From Thermodesulfovibrionales bacterium (GTDB taxonomy: Bacteria; Nitrospirota; Thermodesulfovibrionia; Thermodesulfovibrionales; SM23-35), in the NCBI GenBank assembly GCA_020053565.1, contig JAGVMY010000077.1, forward strand, positions 1-21,545: a stretch of DNA of 21,545 bases, in the 5' to 3' direction. The position numbers and the translations under genes were made by a program. Positions 14,196-21,180 of the stretch are shown piece by piece. How positions within the stretch are numbered: position 1 is the stretch's first letter; every line of letters starts with the position of its first letter. Below the pieces are notes generated by a model. It was not told where the DNA came from and ran no database searches. It worked only from the letters and a program-made list of their open reading frames with translations.

Positions 14196-14412
14196 ATTCC
14201 CTTTGCCTCTTTGATGTGTATCAACATCCTTTTGCTGTCTATGTCTTCCAGTTTCAGCCTGACGACTTCCCCAACTCTGAGGCCGGCAGAATAAACAAGC
14301 ATCAGGATTGCCTTATGTTTGATATTATCAATAGATGAGAGGATATTTGCAACTTCTTCTTTGCTCAAAACTACTGGTAACTTTTTATCTTTTCTGGGAC
14401 GCTTAAACTTCA

Positions 14413-14470
14413 GGGACAGTCCCGATTCTACGACTCCGCTTTGCTCCGTCCGCAAATCTGGGACAGTCCC
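14413..14470. repeat. 58-bp element ended by GGGACAGTCCC palindromes
   Basis: The 11-bp palindrome GGGACAGTCCC occurs at both ends (14413-14423 and 14460-14470), followed or preceded by GATT/AATC, so the whole unit is also an inverted repeat. In the middle (14432-14450), read on the minus strand, are GAC, GGA, GC, AAA, GC, GGA, GTC. This is a hairpin with a purine internal loop like those at 13637-13680. Confidence 0.65.
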
Positions 14471-14710
14471 CTTGATTGTAGTTTGAAGGACAGGGTCAAT
14501 ATGGATTTTTTCACCTTTGAAAACCTCTAAAATCTTCTCCAAAGTCCCATCACTATCAGGAAAACTCCAGCATTTCCGATCCTTATGCCATTTACGGCCC
14601 TCGATGGTTTTGACCTTATAGACAAACTGAGGGTCATATTGGAAGGAAACAGTTATCCTTCCCGATTCATCCTTGTTGACTGTTATTACCCCATAGTCAC
14701 CCTCCCCATA

Positions 14711-14731
14711 CCCCTCCCATCGAGGGAGGGG
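14711..14731. repeat. G/C-rich palindrome at the 5' end of the relic
   Basis: CCCCTCCC and GGGAGGGG form a perfect 8-bp stem around an ATCGA loop. It lies where the relic's start codon would be expected and probably helped destroy it. Confidence 0.65.
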
Positions 14732-14774
14732 AGATATAAATTAGATAAGGGTTTGTATGAGTTGATTATTGATT

Positions 14775-14800
14775 AAATCCCTTGTATTGTCAAGGGATTT
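14775..14800. terminator. 10-bp hairpin, possible bidirectional terminator
   Basis: AAATCCCTTG (14775-14784) pairs perfectly with CAAGGGATTT (14791-14800) across a 6-nt loop. The T run is only three or four bases on either strand. No intact gene ends here on the plus strand. It could instead be an operator or a dispersed palindrome in the leader of the gene at 14858. Confidence 0.35.
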
Positions 14801-14857
14801 TATGTAAAGTTCTGACAAAATCATGATTAATTAATATTTCTGAATAAATGGAGCGAT

Positions 14858-15220
14858 ATGGAATACAGCAATCTTATTCACGAGATGATACTTGAGCATT
14901 TAAGAAAACGGCTCTCACGGGAGTATAAAGAGATAAGTGTGAACAAGCCGGCTGAAAAAAAGGCCGAATACAGGGGGCATTATCCTGATATGATTCTTGG
15001 CAACCATGGAATGATTCTTGCCATTCTTGAGGTCGAAACTGCAGAGAGCATTACTGAAAAACAGGCTGAAAACTGGGAAAAGCTCTCAGGGCTTGGTGTG
15101 AAGTTAATCCTGATGGTACCAAAGGATATGAAGGTAAAGGTGACTGACCTGTTGTGGGCCAAGGGGCTGATGACAAAGGTTTCTCTCGGGACGTATGAAA
15201 TTGCAATAACGATGCCGTAA
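14858..15220 (+). CDS. Uncharacterised 120-residue protein, possible PD-(D/E)XK nuclease fold
   Basis: I do not recognise a named family. The order of elements suggests a PD-(D/E)XK nuclease-like core: an N-terminal helix (LIHEMILEHLRKRL), then YPDMILGNHGMILAILEVET with D44 and the pair E58/E60, then a helix containing KQAENWEKL, then the strand VKLILMVPK. The usual lysine of the E-x-K motif is Glu here, so activity is uncertain. The ATG has GGAG 4 nt upstream. The gene converges on ybeY with only 4 bp between the stops, so the two transcripts probably overlap. It borders the recombinase/HNH island and may be an accessory nuclease or a small conserved chromosomal protein. Confidence 0.6.
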   Translation: MEYSNLIHEMILEHLRKRLSREYKEISVNKPAEKKAEYRGHYPDMILGNHGMILAILEVETAESITEKQAENWEKLSGLGVKLILMVPKDMKVKVTDLLWAKGLMTKVSLGTYEIAITMP

Positions 15221-15224
15221 AGGT

Positions 15225-15719
15225 TTATTTTTCCGCAATGCCTGCCAGAAGCTCCTGTTTCTTTCTCTCCATCTTTCTTTTTGCGTAGTGACTCTGTTCA
15301 TGGTCATAACCTAACAAATGGACAAGTCCGTGCATTAAGAGGAGCCTCAGTTCCTCATTAAAGGTGAGCCCATGTTCTCCAGCCTGTTTCCGGGCTTTCT
15401 GCACGTTAATGACAATGTCACCAAGAAGAAGCCATGAAGCTCTGAAGCTCTGAAGTTCCGAAGTTCCTGTATTCAAGACTTCTGATCTTCTGCACTTCTG
15501 CTCTTTTGGGCTATGTTGTGGGAAGGAGAGAACATCTGTGGTTCTATCTATACCACGGTACTGTCTGTTCAGTATCTTCATCCTCTTATCGTTCACAAAG
15601 AGGATGCTTATTTCAGCTTTGTGGAGACTGAGGAGATGGAGTGCCTTCCTCAGGTCCCTTCTTATCCTATGCTGGTCTACCTTTATTAGCCTTTGCTGGT
15701 TCTTTATATAAATTCTCAT
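15225..15719 (-). CDS. ybeY: Endoribonuclease YbeY (rRNA maturation factor)
   Basis: Zinc metalloendoribonuclease involved in 16S rRNA 3' maturation and ribosome quality control. The zinc motif HGLVHLLGYDH gives ligands H130, H134 and H140 in the standard H-x3-H-x5-H spacing. TTDVLSFP and GDIVIN are the other family motifs. At 164 residues it is longer than usual, because the loop between SFP (about residue 67) and LLGDI (about residue 98) is expanded. Codons 74-95 fall on an array of octamer repeats. The start MRIYIKNQQRLIKVD matches the family beginning, which makes the gene overlap the HD phosphohydrolase gene by 53 nt. It is the last gene of the reverse-strand run inside the window and converges with the 14858 gene. 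Confidence 0.93.
   Translation of the reverse strand: MRIYIKNQQRLIKVDQHRIRRDLRKALHLLSLHKAEISILFVNDKRMKILNRQYRGIDRTTDVLSFPQHSPKEQKCRRSEVLNTGTSELQSFRASWLLLGDIVINVQKARKQAGEHGLTFNEELRLLLMHGLVHLLGYDHEQSHYAKRKMERKKQELLAGIAEK
15435..15500. repeat. Octamer repeat array within ybeY
   Basis: Plus strand: four octamers (TGAAGCTC twice, TGAAGTTC, CGAAGTTC) at 15435-15466, a 10-nt spacer, then three of opposite sense (GACTTCTG, ATCTTCTG, CACTTCTG) at 15477-15500. Together they make an imperfect inverted repeat. It is in frame and enlarges a surface loop of YbeY. Confidence 0.7.
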
Positions 15720-17184
15720 CTGCGGTAAAATCGAAGCCGGGATAATCTATCCTTTTATGGAATATCCCTGTGAGTATGTGGGTAAAACACCTCTTTACTT
15801 CGTAGATATCCTTCAAGGTGAGTGCGCATTCATCGAGCTGGCCATCGAGGAATATATGATTTATTATTTTGTCAACAAGGGAAGCAATTCTTGCAGGTGT
15901 CGGATCTTTAAGAACACTTGATGCAGCTTCGACTTCGTCTGCCATCATCACAAGTGCAGCAACGCGTGTTTGTGGTTTTTGCCCGGGATACCTGTAGTCC
16001 TCCTCAACAGGAAGGGTATTCTGTGTTTGTTCTTTTGCTTTCTGGTAGAAATAGGTGATGAGTGATGTGCCATGGTGCTGCTGAATAATATCAATGACTG
16101 GTTGGGGGAGTTTTTGTTGCTTTGCAATCTCAACTCCCTCCTTGACGTGATTCACTATTATCATACTACTCATATGAGGAGTTAATCTGTCATGTTTACT
16201 CGTTGAACCGCTCTGGTTTTCTATAAAATAGTCAGGCATTTTTATCTTGCCGATGTCATGATAATATGAACTCACTCTCGCAAGAAGGGGATTGACACCG
16301 ACTGCCTCGGCAGCAGATTCGACGAGATTTCCCACAATGACACTATGATGGTATGTGCCTGGTGTAGTGACCATGAAGTTTCTCATTATAGGTTGATGCA
16401 GGTCAAGAAGTTCAAGGAGACTTATGTCAGTAGTAACCTTAAATAAATATTCAAGAAGAGGCAATACTATTGAGACTATCGCTGAAACACTCAGGCCTGC
16501 AAGTAGTGCAAACATCATCGATGAGGTAGCTTTTACGGTGAAGAGTTCTCCATTAAATAGAAATAGTATGATAACGGTCAACACATTTGCTATAATGACA
16601 TAGAGACCCCCCAGGATGAGTGCAGACCTCTTTTTACACCTTATCACGCTAAAGGCTGCAATGAGACTTCCAACGAATGCGTAGAATGTTAAGGCTGCAT
16701 CATGAAGCCATAGACCTGTGAGAATGCTCACAGTAAATGAAAAAATAATTGCAGTATGAAAGTCTAAAAGGAGTGTGACAAGCATAGCCCCTACAGGTAA
16801 AGGCATTCCGAATATAGCACTCTCAATCGGGACAGAGCCAATGCCTTTAGAGAGACCAAGGAGCAGGTAACTGAATAATCTTCCTATGAATAGAGTGAAT
16901 AGGAGTATGAGACAGAGAAGTAATAACATACTGTCTTTTTTTATGTATGCAGGCTTGTACCGCATTATGTCCCTGTAGAGGATGAATAGGAGTAGAGATG
17001 AAATAAGGAATCCACCAATCAAGTGTTCTGCATCTAATTTATCCAGTATGAAAAATGCGGAGAGTAAGCTGGAGATAAAAAAAATCGCGAGCCGCGGCAT
17101 ATCTTGTTTACTGATGTGAGCGAGTCGATGTTCGCTCTTCGCAACACCCCTTTTTACTTCACTCTTGGTTGTTCCGTTTTTCAT
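15667..17184 (-). CDS. Membrane HD-domain phosphohydrolase (7TM-HD / PgpH-like)
   Basis: A 505-residue protein. About seven or eight hydrophobic segments lie between residues 32 and 245, followed by a cytoplasmic HDIG domain. The metal ligands are in TPGTYHHS (279-280), YYHDIGK (HD at 309-310), NHVKEG (about 346) and QQHHGTS (370-371). Members of this family in Firmicutes (PgpH) hydrolyse cyclic di-AMP, and that activity here is inference. PgpH-type proteins usually have a large extracytoplasmic 7TMR-HDED domain after the first membrane helix. That domain is absent here, so this is a short form. The gene begins inside the phoH end (26-nt overlap) and runs into ybeY (53-nt overlap), a conserved phoH-HD-ybeY order. 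Translation is probably coupled along the run. Confidence 0.9.
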   Translation of the reverse strand: MKNGTTKSEVKRGVAKSEHRLAHISKQDMPRLAIFFISSLLSAFFILDKLDAEHLIGGFLISSLLLFILYRDIMRYKPAYIKKDSMLLLLCLILLFTLFIGRLFSYLLLGLSKGIGSVPIESAIFGMPLPVGAMLVTLLLDFHTAIIFSFTVSILTGLWLHDAALTFYAFVGSLIAAFSVIRCKKRSALILGGLYVIIANVLTVIILFLFNGELFTVKATSSMMFALLAGLSVSAIVSIVLPLLEYLFKVTTDISLLELLDLHQPIMRNFMVTTPGTYHHSVIVGNLVESAAEAVGVNPLLARVSSYYHDIGKIKMPDYFIENQSGSTSKHDRLTPHMSSMIIVNHVKEGVEIAKQQKLPQPVIDIIQQHHGTSLITYFYQKAKEQTQNTLPVEEDYRYPGQKPQTRVAALVMMADEVEAASSVLKDPTPARIASLVDKIINHIFLDGQLDECALTLKDIYEVKRCFTHILTGIFHKRIDYPGFDFTADENLYKEPAKANKGRPA

Positions 17185-18124
17185 ATCTTTCGTATGCCTT
17201 TATAATCTCCTGGACAAGCCTGTGCCTTACTACATCTTTTTCCGAGAAATAGATGAATGTGATGCCCTCAATATTGCTGAGTATCCGCTCTGCCTCTATA
17301 AGGCCTGAGGTCTTTCCCGGGGGAAGGTCTATCTGTGTGATATCGCCTGTAATCACTGTCTTGGAATTAAATCCGAGCCTTGTGAGATACATTTTCATCT
17401 GCTCTGATGTCGTGTTCTGTGCCTCGTCAAGTATTATGAATGAGTCATTCAGGGTTCTTCCTCTCATGAATGCAAGTGGTGCGATCTCTATGATCCCGCG
17501 CTCTAAAAGTTTGCTCACCTTTTCAGCCTCCATCATATCGAAGAGTGCATCATAGAGAGGCCTGAGATAAGGGCTTACTTTTTCGTACATATCACCAGGC
17601 AGAAAACCGAGTTTTTCTCCTGCTTCGACAGCTGGTCGTGCGAGAACGATCCTGCTTATCTGTTTTTTCAGTAATGCATTTACTGCCATTGCCATTGCAA
17701 TATATGTTTTTCCTGTGCCGGCAGGCCCTATACCAAGCACCATATCGAAACTTTTTATGGCATCTATATATTTTTTTTGGGTCTCAGTTTTTGGGATGAT
17801 AAATCGTTTTTTTGATGATACGGGGATATTGTTCAAGAAAAGGTTTTTGAGTGAAGTATATTCGCCTTCTAATGCACACCTTGTTGCATAACGTATATCT
17901 TCAGGATTGAGGGTATAACCTTCGGAGCTTATTGCACGGATATCTTGGATGATTCTTTCAGCCTCTTCTACAGATTTGTTATCTCCCTGCAGAAATATTT
18001 TATTTCCTCTATACGAGGCAGTGATGCCTAAAGTTTCCTCTATTATCTTCAGATTTTTATCGAGTCCGCCGTAAAGAAGATGTACTTCTTTTTCACTGTC
18101 AAGTTCAATCTCTAAAGTTACCGT
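17159..18124 (-). CDS. phoH: PhoH-family ATPase, apparent ACG start
   Basis: Cytoplasmic P-loop ATPase of the PhoH/PhoL family, commonly beside ybeY and linked to RNA metabolism. Walker A is GIGPAGTGKT (about residues 131-140 from the proposed start) and Walker B is ILDEAQN (about 233). Upstream of a TTG at 17836 the same frame continues with the usual N-terminal KH-like domain (RTVTLEIELDS, then IIEETLGITASYRGN and SSEGYTLNPEDI), so 17836 is internal. Between the in-frame stop upstream and that domain there is no ATG, GTG or TTG. The best placed codon is ACG at 18124-18122, 4 nt after AGGAGG, giving 321 residues, the normal family length. The gene overlaps the SPOR gene stop by 7 nt. Confidence 0.88.
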   Translation of the reverse strand, partial: TVTLEIELDSEKEVHLLYGGLDKNLKIIEETLGITASYRGNKIFLQGDNKSVEEAERIIQDIRAISSEGYTLNPEDIRYATRCALEGEYTSLKNLFLNNIPVSSKKRFIIPKTETQKKYIDAIKSFDMVLGIGPAGTGKTYIAMAMAVNALLKKQISRIVLARPAVEAGEKLGFLPGDMYEKVSPYLRPLYDALFDMMEAEKVSKLLERGIIEIAPLAFMRGRTLNDSFIILDEAQNTTSEQMKMYLTRLGFNSKTVITGDITQIDLPPGKTSGLIEAERILSNIEGITFIYFSEKDVVRHRLVQEIIKAYERYEKRNNQE

Positions 18125-18777
18125 ACGTCCTCCTGCTCTGTTTTAAATGTTGCGAATGTCTGCAGACCTTCAGTATTTCTTATCTTGATAGACAGTAACT
18201 CAGCTTCTTTTTTGGTACTGAATTCGCCTATTCTCACCTTATACAGTTTTTTGTTTCTTTTTGTTTCTGATTGGGTTACATATGCTTTGTACCCTTTTTT
18301 ATCGAGTTTTGTCTTGAGAGCTTCTGCTTCAGAGGAATCGGTGAATGCACCTACCTGAACGGTGTATTTTATTTTTTGAGGAGTTTTTGTTTTTTCTTGA
18401 GGTTTCATAGTCTCTTTGGCTTCACTGGTTTTTGTGGTTTCTTGTGTCAGTTTAGTTTCAGTGGTTTCTTTACTTTCTTTTGGCAATCTTGTTTCTTGCG
18501 TTTGTTGAGTTTGGAGTGTTTCAGGTTGTGGTGTTTTCTGAGATTGCTGTAATTGTTGAATGGCTGCTTCTTTATTCTCGGGTACTCTATTTTTTTGTTC
18601 GGTGCGTTCCTGTTGAGCAGGGAATAATTGTTGATTTTCAACACGAGAGTGGCCGCTTTTCCCCACGAAATATCCGAGTGTAAAACTGAGCGAGGATGTA
18701 ATAAATATCGCTATGATAATGAATCCTCTGCCAATAATAAATACGGATGATTTTTCTTTTAAATCAGTCTTTTTCAT
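18118..18777 (-). CDS. Membrane-anchored SPOR-domain protein
   Basis: A 219-residue protein with an uncleaved N-terminal membrane helix (about residues 12-35, in a GRGFIIIAIFITSSLSF context). A long low-complexity linker rich in Q, T, K and E follows (about 40-140), then a C-terminal SPOR domain (KYTVQVGAFTDSSEAEALK and KVRIGEFSTKKEAELL). SPOR domains bind septal peptidoglycan lacking stem peptides, so the protein should sit in the inner membrane with the SPOR domain in the periplasm. It starts 3 nt after the queA stop and overlaps phoH by 7 nt. The linker codons are near-repetitive (many QTQ, ETK and KT steps), so its length may vary between strains. Confidence 0.87.
   Translation of the reverse strand: MKKTDLKEKSSVFIIGRGFIIIAIFITSSLSFTLGYFVGKSGHSRVENQQLFPAQQERTEQKNRVPENKEAAIQQLQQSQKTPQPETLQTQQTQETRLPKESKETTETKLTQETTKTSEAKETMKPQEKTKTPQKIKYTVQVGAFTDSSEAEALKTKLDKKGYKAYVTQSETKRNKKLYKVRIGEFSTKKEAELLSIKIRNTEGLQTFATFKTEQEDVR
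18122..18134 (-). promoter_or_regulatory. Ribosome binding site before the apparent ACG start of phoH
   Basis: Read on the minus strand, AGGAGG (18134-18129) is followed by ACGT and then ACG (18124-18122). The strong site has no conventional start codon in the PhoH frame at a usable distance. A GTA follows directly. One T-to-C change from an ancestral ATG, or a consensus error, would explain it. Confidence 0.6.
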
Positions 18778-18780
18778 AAT

Positions 18781-19788
18781 TTATACGATAAGCATAGCAT
18801 CACCATAGGAGAAAAATCTATATCTTCTCGCGATAGCTTCCTTATACGCTTTCATCAGTTTTTCCCAGCCGCATAGCGCAGATGCTAACAGAAGTGGTGT
18901 AGATCTCGGGAGGTGAAAATTAGTGATTAAGGAGTCAACAACCTTAAATCTGTAGTCAGGGTATATAAAGATATCAGTCATACCGGCAAGCTTCCCATTT
19001 TGAGAAGTTACATCACACTTCCTACTCATATACCCCTCTATTGCCCTTGTTGTGGTCGTTCCCACAGAAAAAACCTTTTTACCCGAGTCCTTAATTTTCT
19101 TGATTTCAGAGATGAGGCCATTATCTATTTCAAAGTATTCAGGGTCCATAGAATGTTCTGCTACTTTCTTGCTCCTCATAGGTCTGAATGTGCCGGTACC
19201 TACATGCAAGGTCAGTTCTCTTATCACAATACCTTTTGAGGCAATATCCTTGAGTAATCTCTCAGTAAAGTGAAGGCCTGCTGTAGGTGCTGCGATAGAG
19301 CCTTCTTCCTTTGCATAGATAGTTTGGTATCTTTCTTTATCTGATTCATCAGGCAGGCGTTTTATATAAGGGGGGAGTGGCATATTCCCATATTTCCAGA
19401 TACTATCCATAAAATTTCCAGAATAGCTAAAGTATATAGTTTCCCCATCATAGATCTCTGCCTGAAGTTCTTTAGAAATCTTGAGTGATCCTGTGTATCT
19501 TCCTCTTGAGAGCACCTCCCATACATCGTCTTCCTTTTCTCTCACAAGAAGAATCTCAAGTTTTCCTCCGGTCTGTTTGTACCCGGTGAGTCTTGCGGGG
19601 AAAACCTTTGTGTTATTAATCAGCAGCATATCTCCAGGGTTGAGATATGAGAGAAGGTCAGAGAACTTTTTATGCTCTATTGTTCCATCTCTATGGAGCA
19701 CAAGGAGTCTTGAATGTGTACGTTCGTTTAATGGCCTTTTGGCAATCAGGCCTTCTGGAAGAGAAAAATTGTAATCAGCGACCTTCAT
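18781..19788 (-). CDS. queA: S-adenosylmethionine:tRNA ribosyltransferase-isomerase
   Basis: QueA transfers the ribosyl part of S-adenosylmethionine to preQ1 at position 34 of certain tRNAs, giving epoxyqueuosine. The 335 residues are the usual length. Family motifs appear in order: the start YNFSLPEGLIAKRP, RLLVLHRDG, the segment LLINNTKVFPARL, the substrate loop AAPTAGLHFT, HVGTGTFRP, and SLITNFHLPRSTPLLL near the end. The start MKVADYNF is at 19788, inside the SpoIID-like gene (14-nt overlap). QueH, which performs the next step, is encoded at the head of the same run, so the cluster holds the last two steps of queuosine formation. Confidence 0.96.
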   Translation of the reverse strand: MKVADYNFSLPEGLIAKRPLNERTHSRLLVLHRDGTIEHKKFSDLLSYLNPGDMLLINNTKVFPARLTGYKQTGGKLEILLVREKEDDVWEVLSRGRYTGSLKISKELQAEIYDGETIYFSYSGNFMDSIWKYGNMPLPPYIKRLPDESDKERYQTIYAKEEGSIAAPTAGLHFTERLLKDIASKGIVIRELTLHVGTGTFRPMRSKKVAEHSMDPEYFEIDNGLISEIKKIKDSGKKVFSVGTTTTRAIEGYMSRKCDVTSQNGKLAGMTDIFIYPDYRFKVVDSLITNFHLPRSTPLLLASALCGWEKLMKAYKEAIARRYRFFSYGDAMLIV

Positions 19789-20752
19789 AGTGTTGTATGG
19801 TTGTTCCTGGATAAAAGAAAGACAGGATTTCTTTATAATTTTTACCCTCTAATGCCATCTGAAGGGCACTCCATTGACAGAGGCCGACGCCATGACCATA
19901 CCCTTTCCCCCTGAATAGAATCGAGTCCCCATCTCTTAACATAGTGAAGTTTGTGCTGGGAAGATTGCTCCATCCAAGTGCCTTTCTGAAGTCTGTAGCT
20001 CTCATTGTTGTAGTACCAGATTTATGTATAATATTAAGCTCTTTTGCTCTGTTTGTTGAGGTATAGGATTTTATGGTTATTTCTTTAATTCCAGAGAGTG
20101 CGAGAGCATTTTCTATTTCGTTCAAAGGAATTTTTCTTTCCCAGACCCAATATGGTGAGGTCTCACAATTTGATTCGACGGATCTGAGATAGGGATAGCT
20201 CTTCCCGAAGACTTCCTCTGGTTTTTCCGTTTTTCCACCGCATGTTGAGTGATAAAACGGCTCTACCAGGCTCCCTTTGAAGGTGAGAATTTCACTGCTT
20301 GTTCCTGCAACTGCATATGCAACGCGTATGTCCGAACTACTGCCTTTATAAACCTGGTGAAGGACAGAAGATGTGAGATGGTATATCGAGTCTCCGTTTG
20401 TTTTTTTCTGATATAGAGCATATGTCCGTGATATCACAGCCTGTGCTTTGAGTGCTTCCATTTCCCAGTTAGGGCCAACTTCTGCAATAACAACACCCCT
20501 AACATAATCTTCTAATGGCAGTTCATTTATGAGATAGAGTCCGCTGTTTCCTCTCCATACCTCAATATTTCCACTATAACGTGTGCCTGTCACAAGGAGA
20601 TTTCCCTCAATACTTCCCAGTCTCTTTATTTTTTCGCCTTTTTCAGGGATTTTTGAATAGACGTCATTTACAATGAGTACCTTTATGGTCTCTGCAGCAT
20701 CAGCACTCCATATGCTTATTAAAATAGTCAGGATTATGAGAATGGGCCTCAT
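19775..20752 (-). CDS. SpoIID/LytB-family lytic transglycosylase-like protein
   Basis: A 325-residue protein with a signal peptide (about residues 1-19, MRPILIILTILISIWSADA), so it is exported. The SpoIID domain shows the likely catalytic glutamate in VIAEVGPNW, then EALKAQAVISRTYAL. HSTCGGKTEKPEEVFG and the terminal GYGHGVGLCQWSA follow. SpoIID cleaves glycan strands that lack stem peptides, and SPOR domains bind the same denuded glycans. Its presence two genes from a SPOR protein is a functional fit (inference). The sporulation name is historical, and non-sporulating bacteria carry this family widely. It begins 10 nt after the DUF2905 gene and overlaps queA by 14 nt. Confidence 0.92.
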   Translation of the reverse strand: MRPILIILTILISIWSADAAETIKVLIVNDVYSKIPEKGEKIKRLGSIEGNLLVTGTRYSGNIEVWRGNSGLYLINELPLEDYVRGVVIAEVGPNWEMEALKAQAVISRTYALYQKKTNGDSIYHLTSSVLHQVYKGSSSDIRVAYAVAGTSSEILTFKGSLVEPFYHSTCGGKTEKPEEVFGKSYPYLRSVESNCETSPYWVWERKIPLNEIENALALSGIKEITIKSYTSTNRAKELNIIHKSGTTTMRATDFRKALGWSNLPSTNFTMLRDGDSILFRGKGYGHGVGLCQWSALQMALEGKNYKEILSFFYPGTTIQHYEGR

Positions 20753-20762
20753 TTTTTCCTTC

Positions 20763-20990
20763 TTATCTCCTACTGATGAGCCAGAAAAGGAAAGTCAGTA
20801 CCACGCTGATGAGTATACTTGTTGCTAAAGGAAAATAGAATGTAAAATTCTTTTTCTGGATCATGATATCACCGGGAAGTCTTCCAATCCATGGGATTTT
20901 TACTGAAATGAGCAGCAAAACCCCGACAGCAACAATGATGATGCCGAAGATTATAAGAAATTTGCCTATATAGTGAATACCGTCAGCCAT
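20763..20990 (-). CDS. DUF2905 small membrane protein
   Basis: A 75-residue protein with two membrane helices (about residues 9-29 and 49-71). Between them is the conserved loop IPWIGRLPGDI followed by a basic stretch, which defines DUF2905. Its function is unknown in the family. It is the first complete gene after queH in the run and is separated from it by 169 bp, mostly a heptad repeat array, so it may have its own promoter. A small palindrome (TAACAAA/TTTGTTA, 21012-21027) lies 22 nt upstream of its start and could be an operator or part of the repeats. Confidence 0.88.
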   Translation of the reverse strand: MADGIHYIGKFLIIFGIIIVAVGVLLLISVKIPWIGRLPGDIMIQKKNFTFYFPLATSILISVVLTFLFWLISRR

Positions 20991-21040
20991 ACTTTAAATC
21001 TTACAGTCTCATAACAAATTTTTGTTAAGTGATTCCCGAG

Positions 21041-21180
21041 CCAAATAACCAATAATCAAACACCAATAACCAGATAAGCTCCAATAATCAATTATCAATC
21101 GCCAAACCTGAATAATTTTTGGTTATTGTAATTTGGTGATTGGTTATTACCCATTTTGGTTATTGTAATTTGTTATTGGG
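21041..21180. repeat. Heptad-phased inverted repeat array
   Basis: About 20 consecutive 7-nt units. The left half carries CCAATAA-like units (ACCAATA, ATCAAAC, AATAATC) and the right half the complementary TTGGTTATT-like units (ATTGGTT, ATTTTGG, TTATTGT). The whole is a degenerate inverted repeat with its centre near 21115. Its right end runs into queH and supplies the stop codon and the last six codons. Confidence 0.7.

Larger units (their letters stand above)
14093..14700 (-). pseudogene. Tyrosine recombinase (phage integrase-like) relic
   Basis: The frame is open on the minus strand from about 14740 down to the stop at 14093. It begins with a recognisable recombinase N-terminal segment (VITVNKDESGRI, then VKTIEGRKWHKD and KCWSFPD). 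The SAM-like core-binding domain that should follow is missing, replaced by about 20 residues encoded by a 58-bp repeat (14413-14470). The catalytic domain then starts well (KRPRKDKKLPVVLS, AGLRVGEVVRLKLEDID with the first catalytic Arg) but breaks off after HIKEAKG. There the KKDRYT, HxLRHSFATH-type and Tyr motifs are replaced by translated palindromes. No ATG, GTG or TTG precedes the N-terminal homology after the in-frame stop at 14741-14743. With most catalytic residues gone, it cannot be an active integrase. Confidence 0.75.

Noticed and set aside
14585..14776. 63-residue open frame on the plus strand
   Set aside because: It is antisense to the N-terminal homology of the recombinase relic and crosses the CCCCTCCC palindrome. 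No independent evidence of coding.
17100..17150. GAGCGA/TCGCTC inverted repeat in the start of the HD gene as a further repeat insertion
   Set aside because: Only 6 bp, and the region is a variable cytoplasmic tail where insertion cannot be judged without homologues.
18271..18683. Plus-strand frames opposite the SPOR gene, rich in F, C and L
   Set aside because: They are shadows of the low-complexity Q/T/K/E linker read on the other strand.
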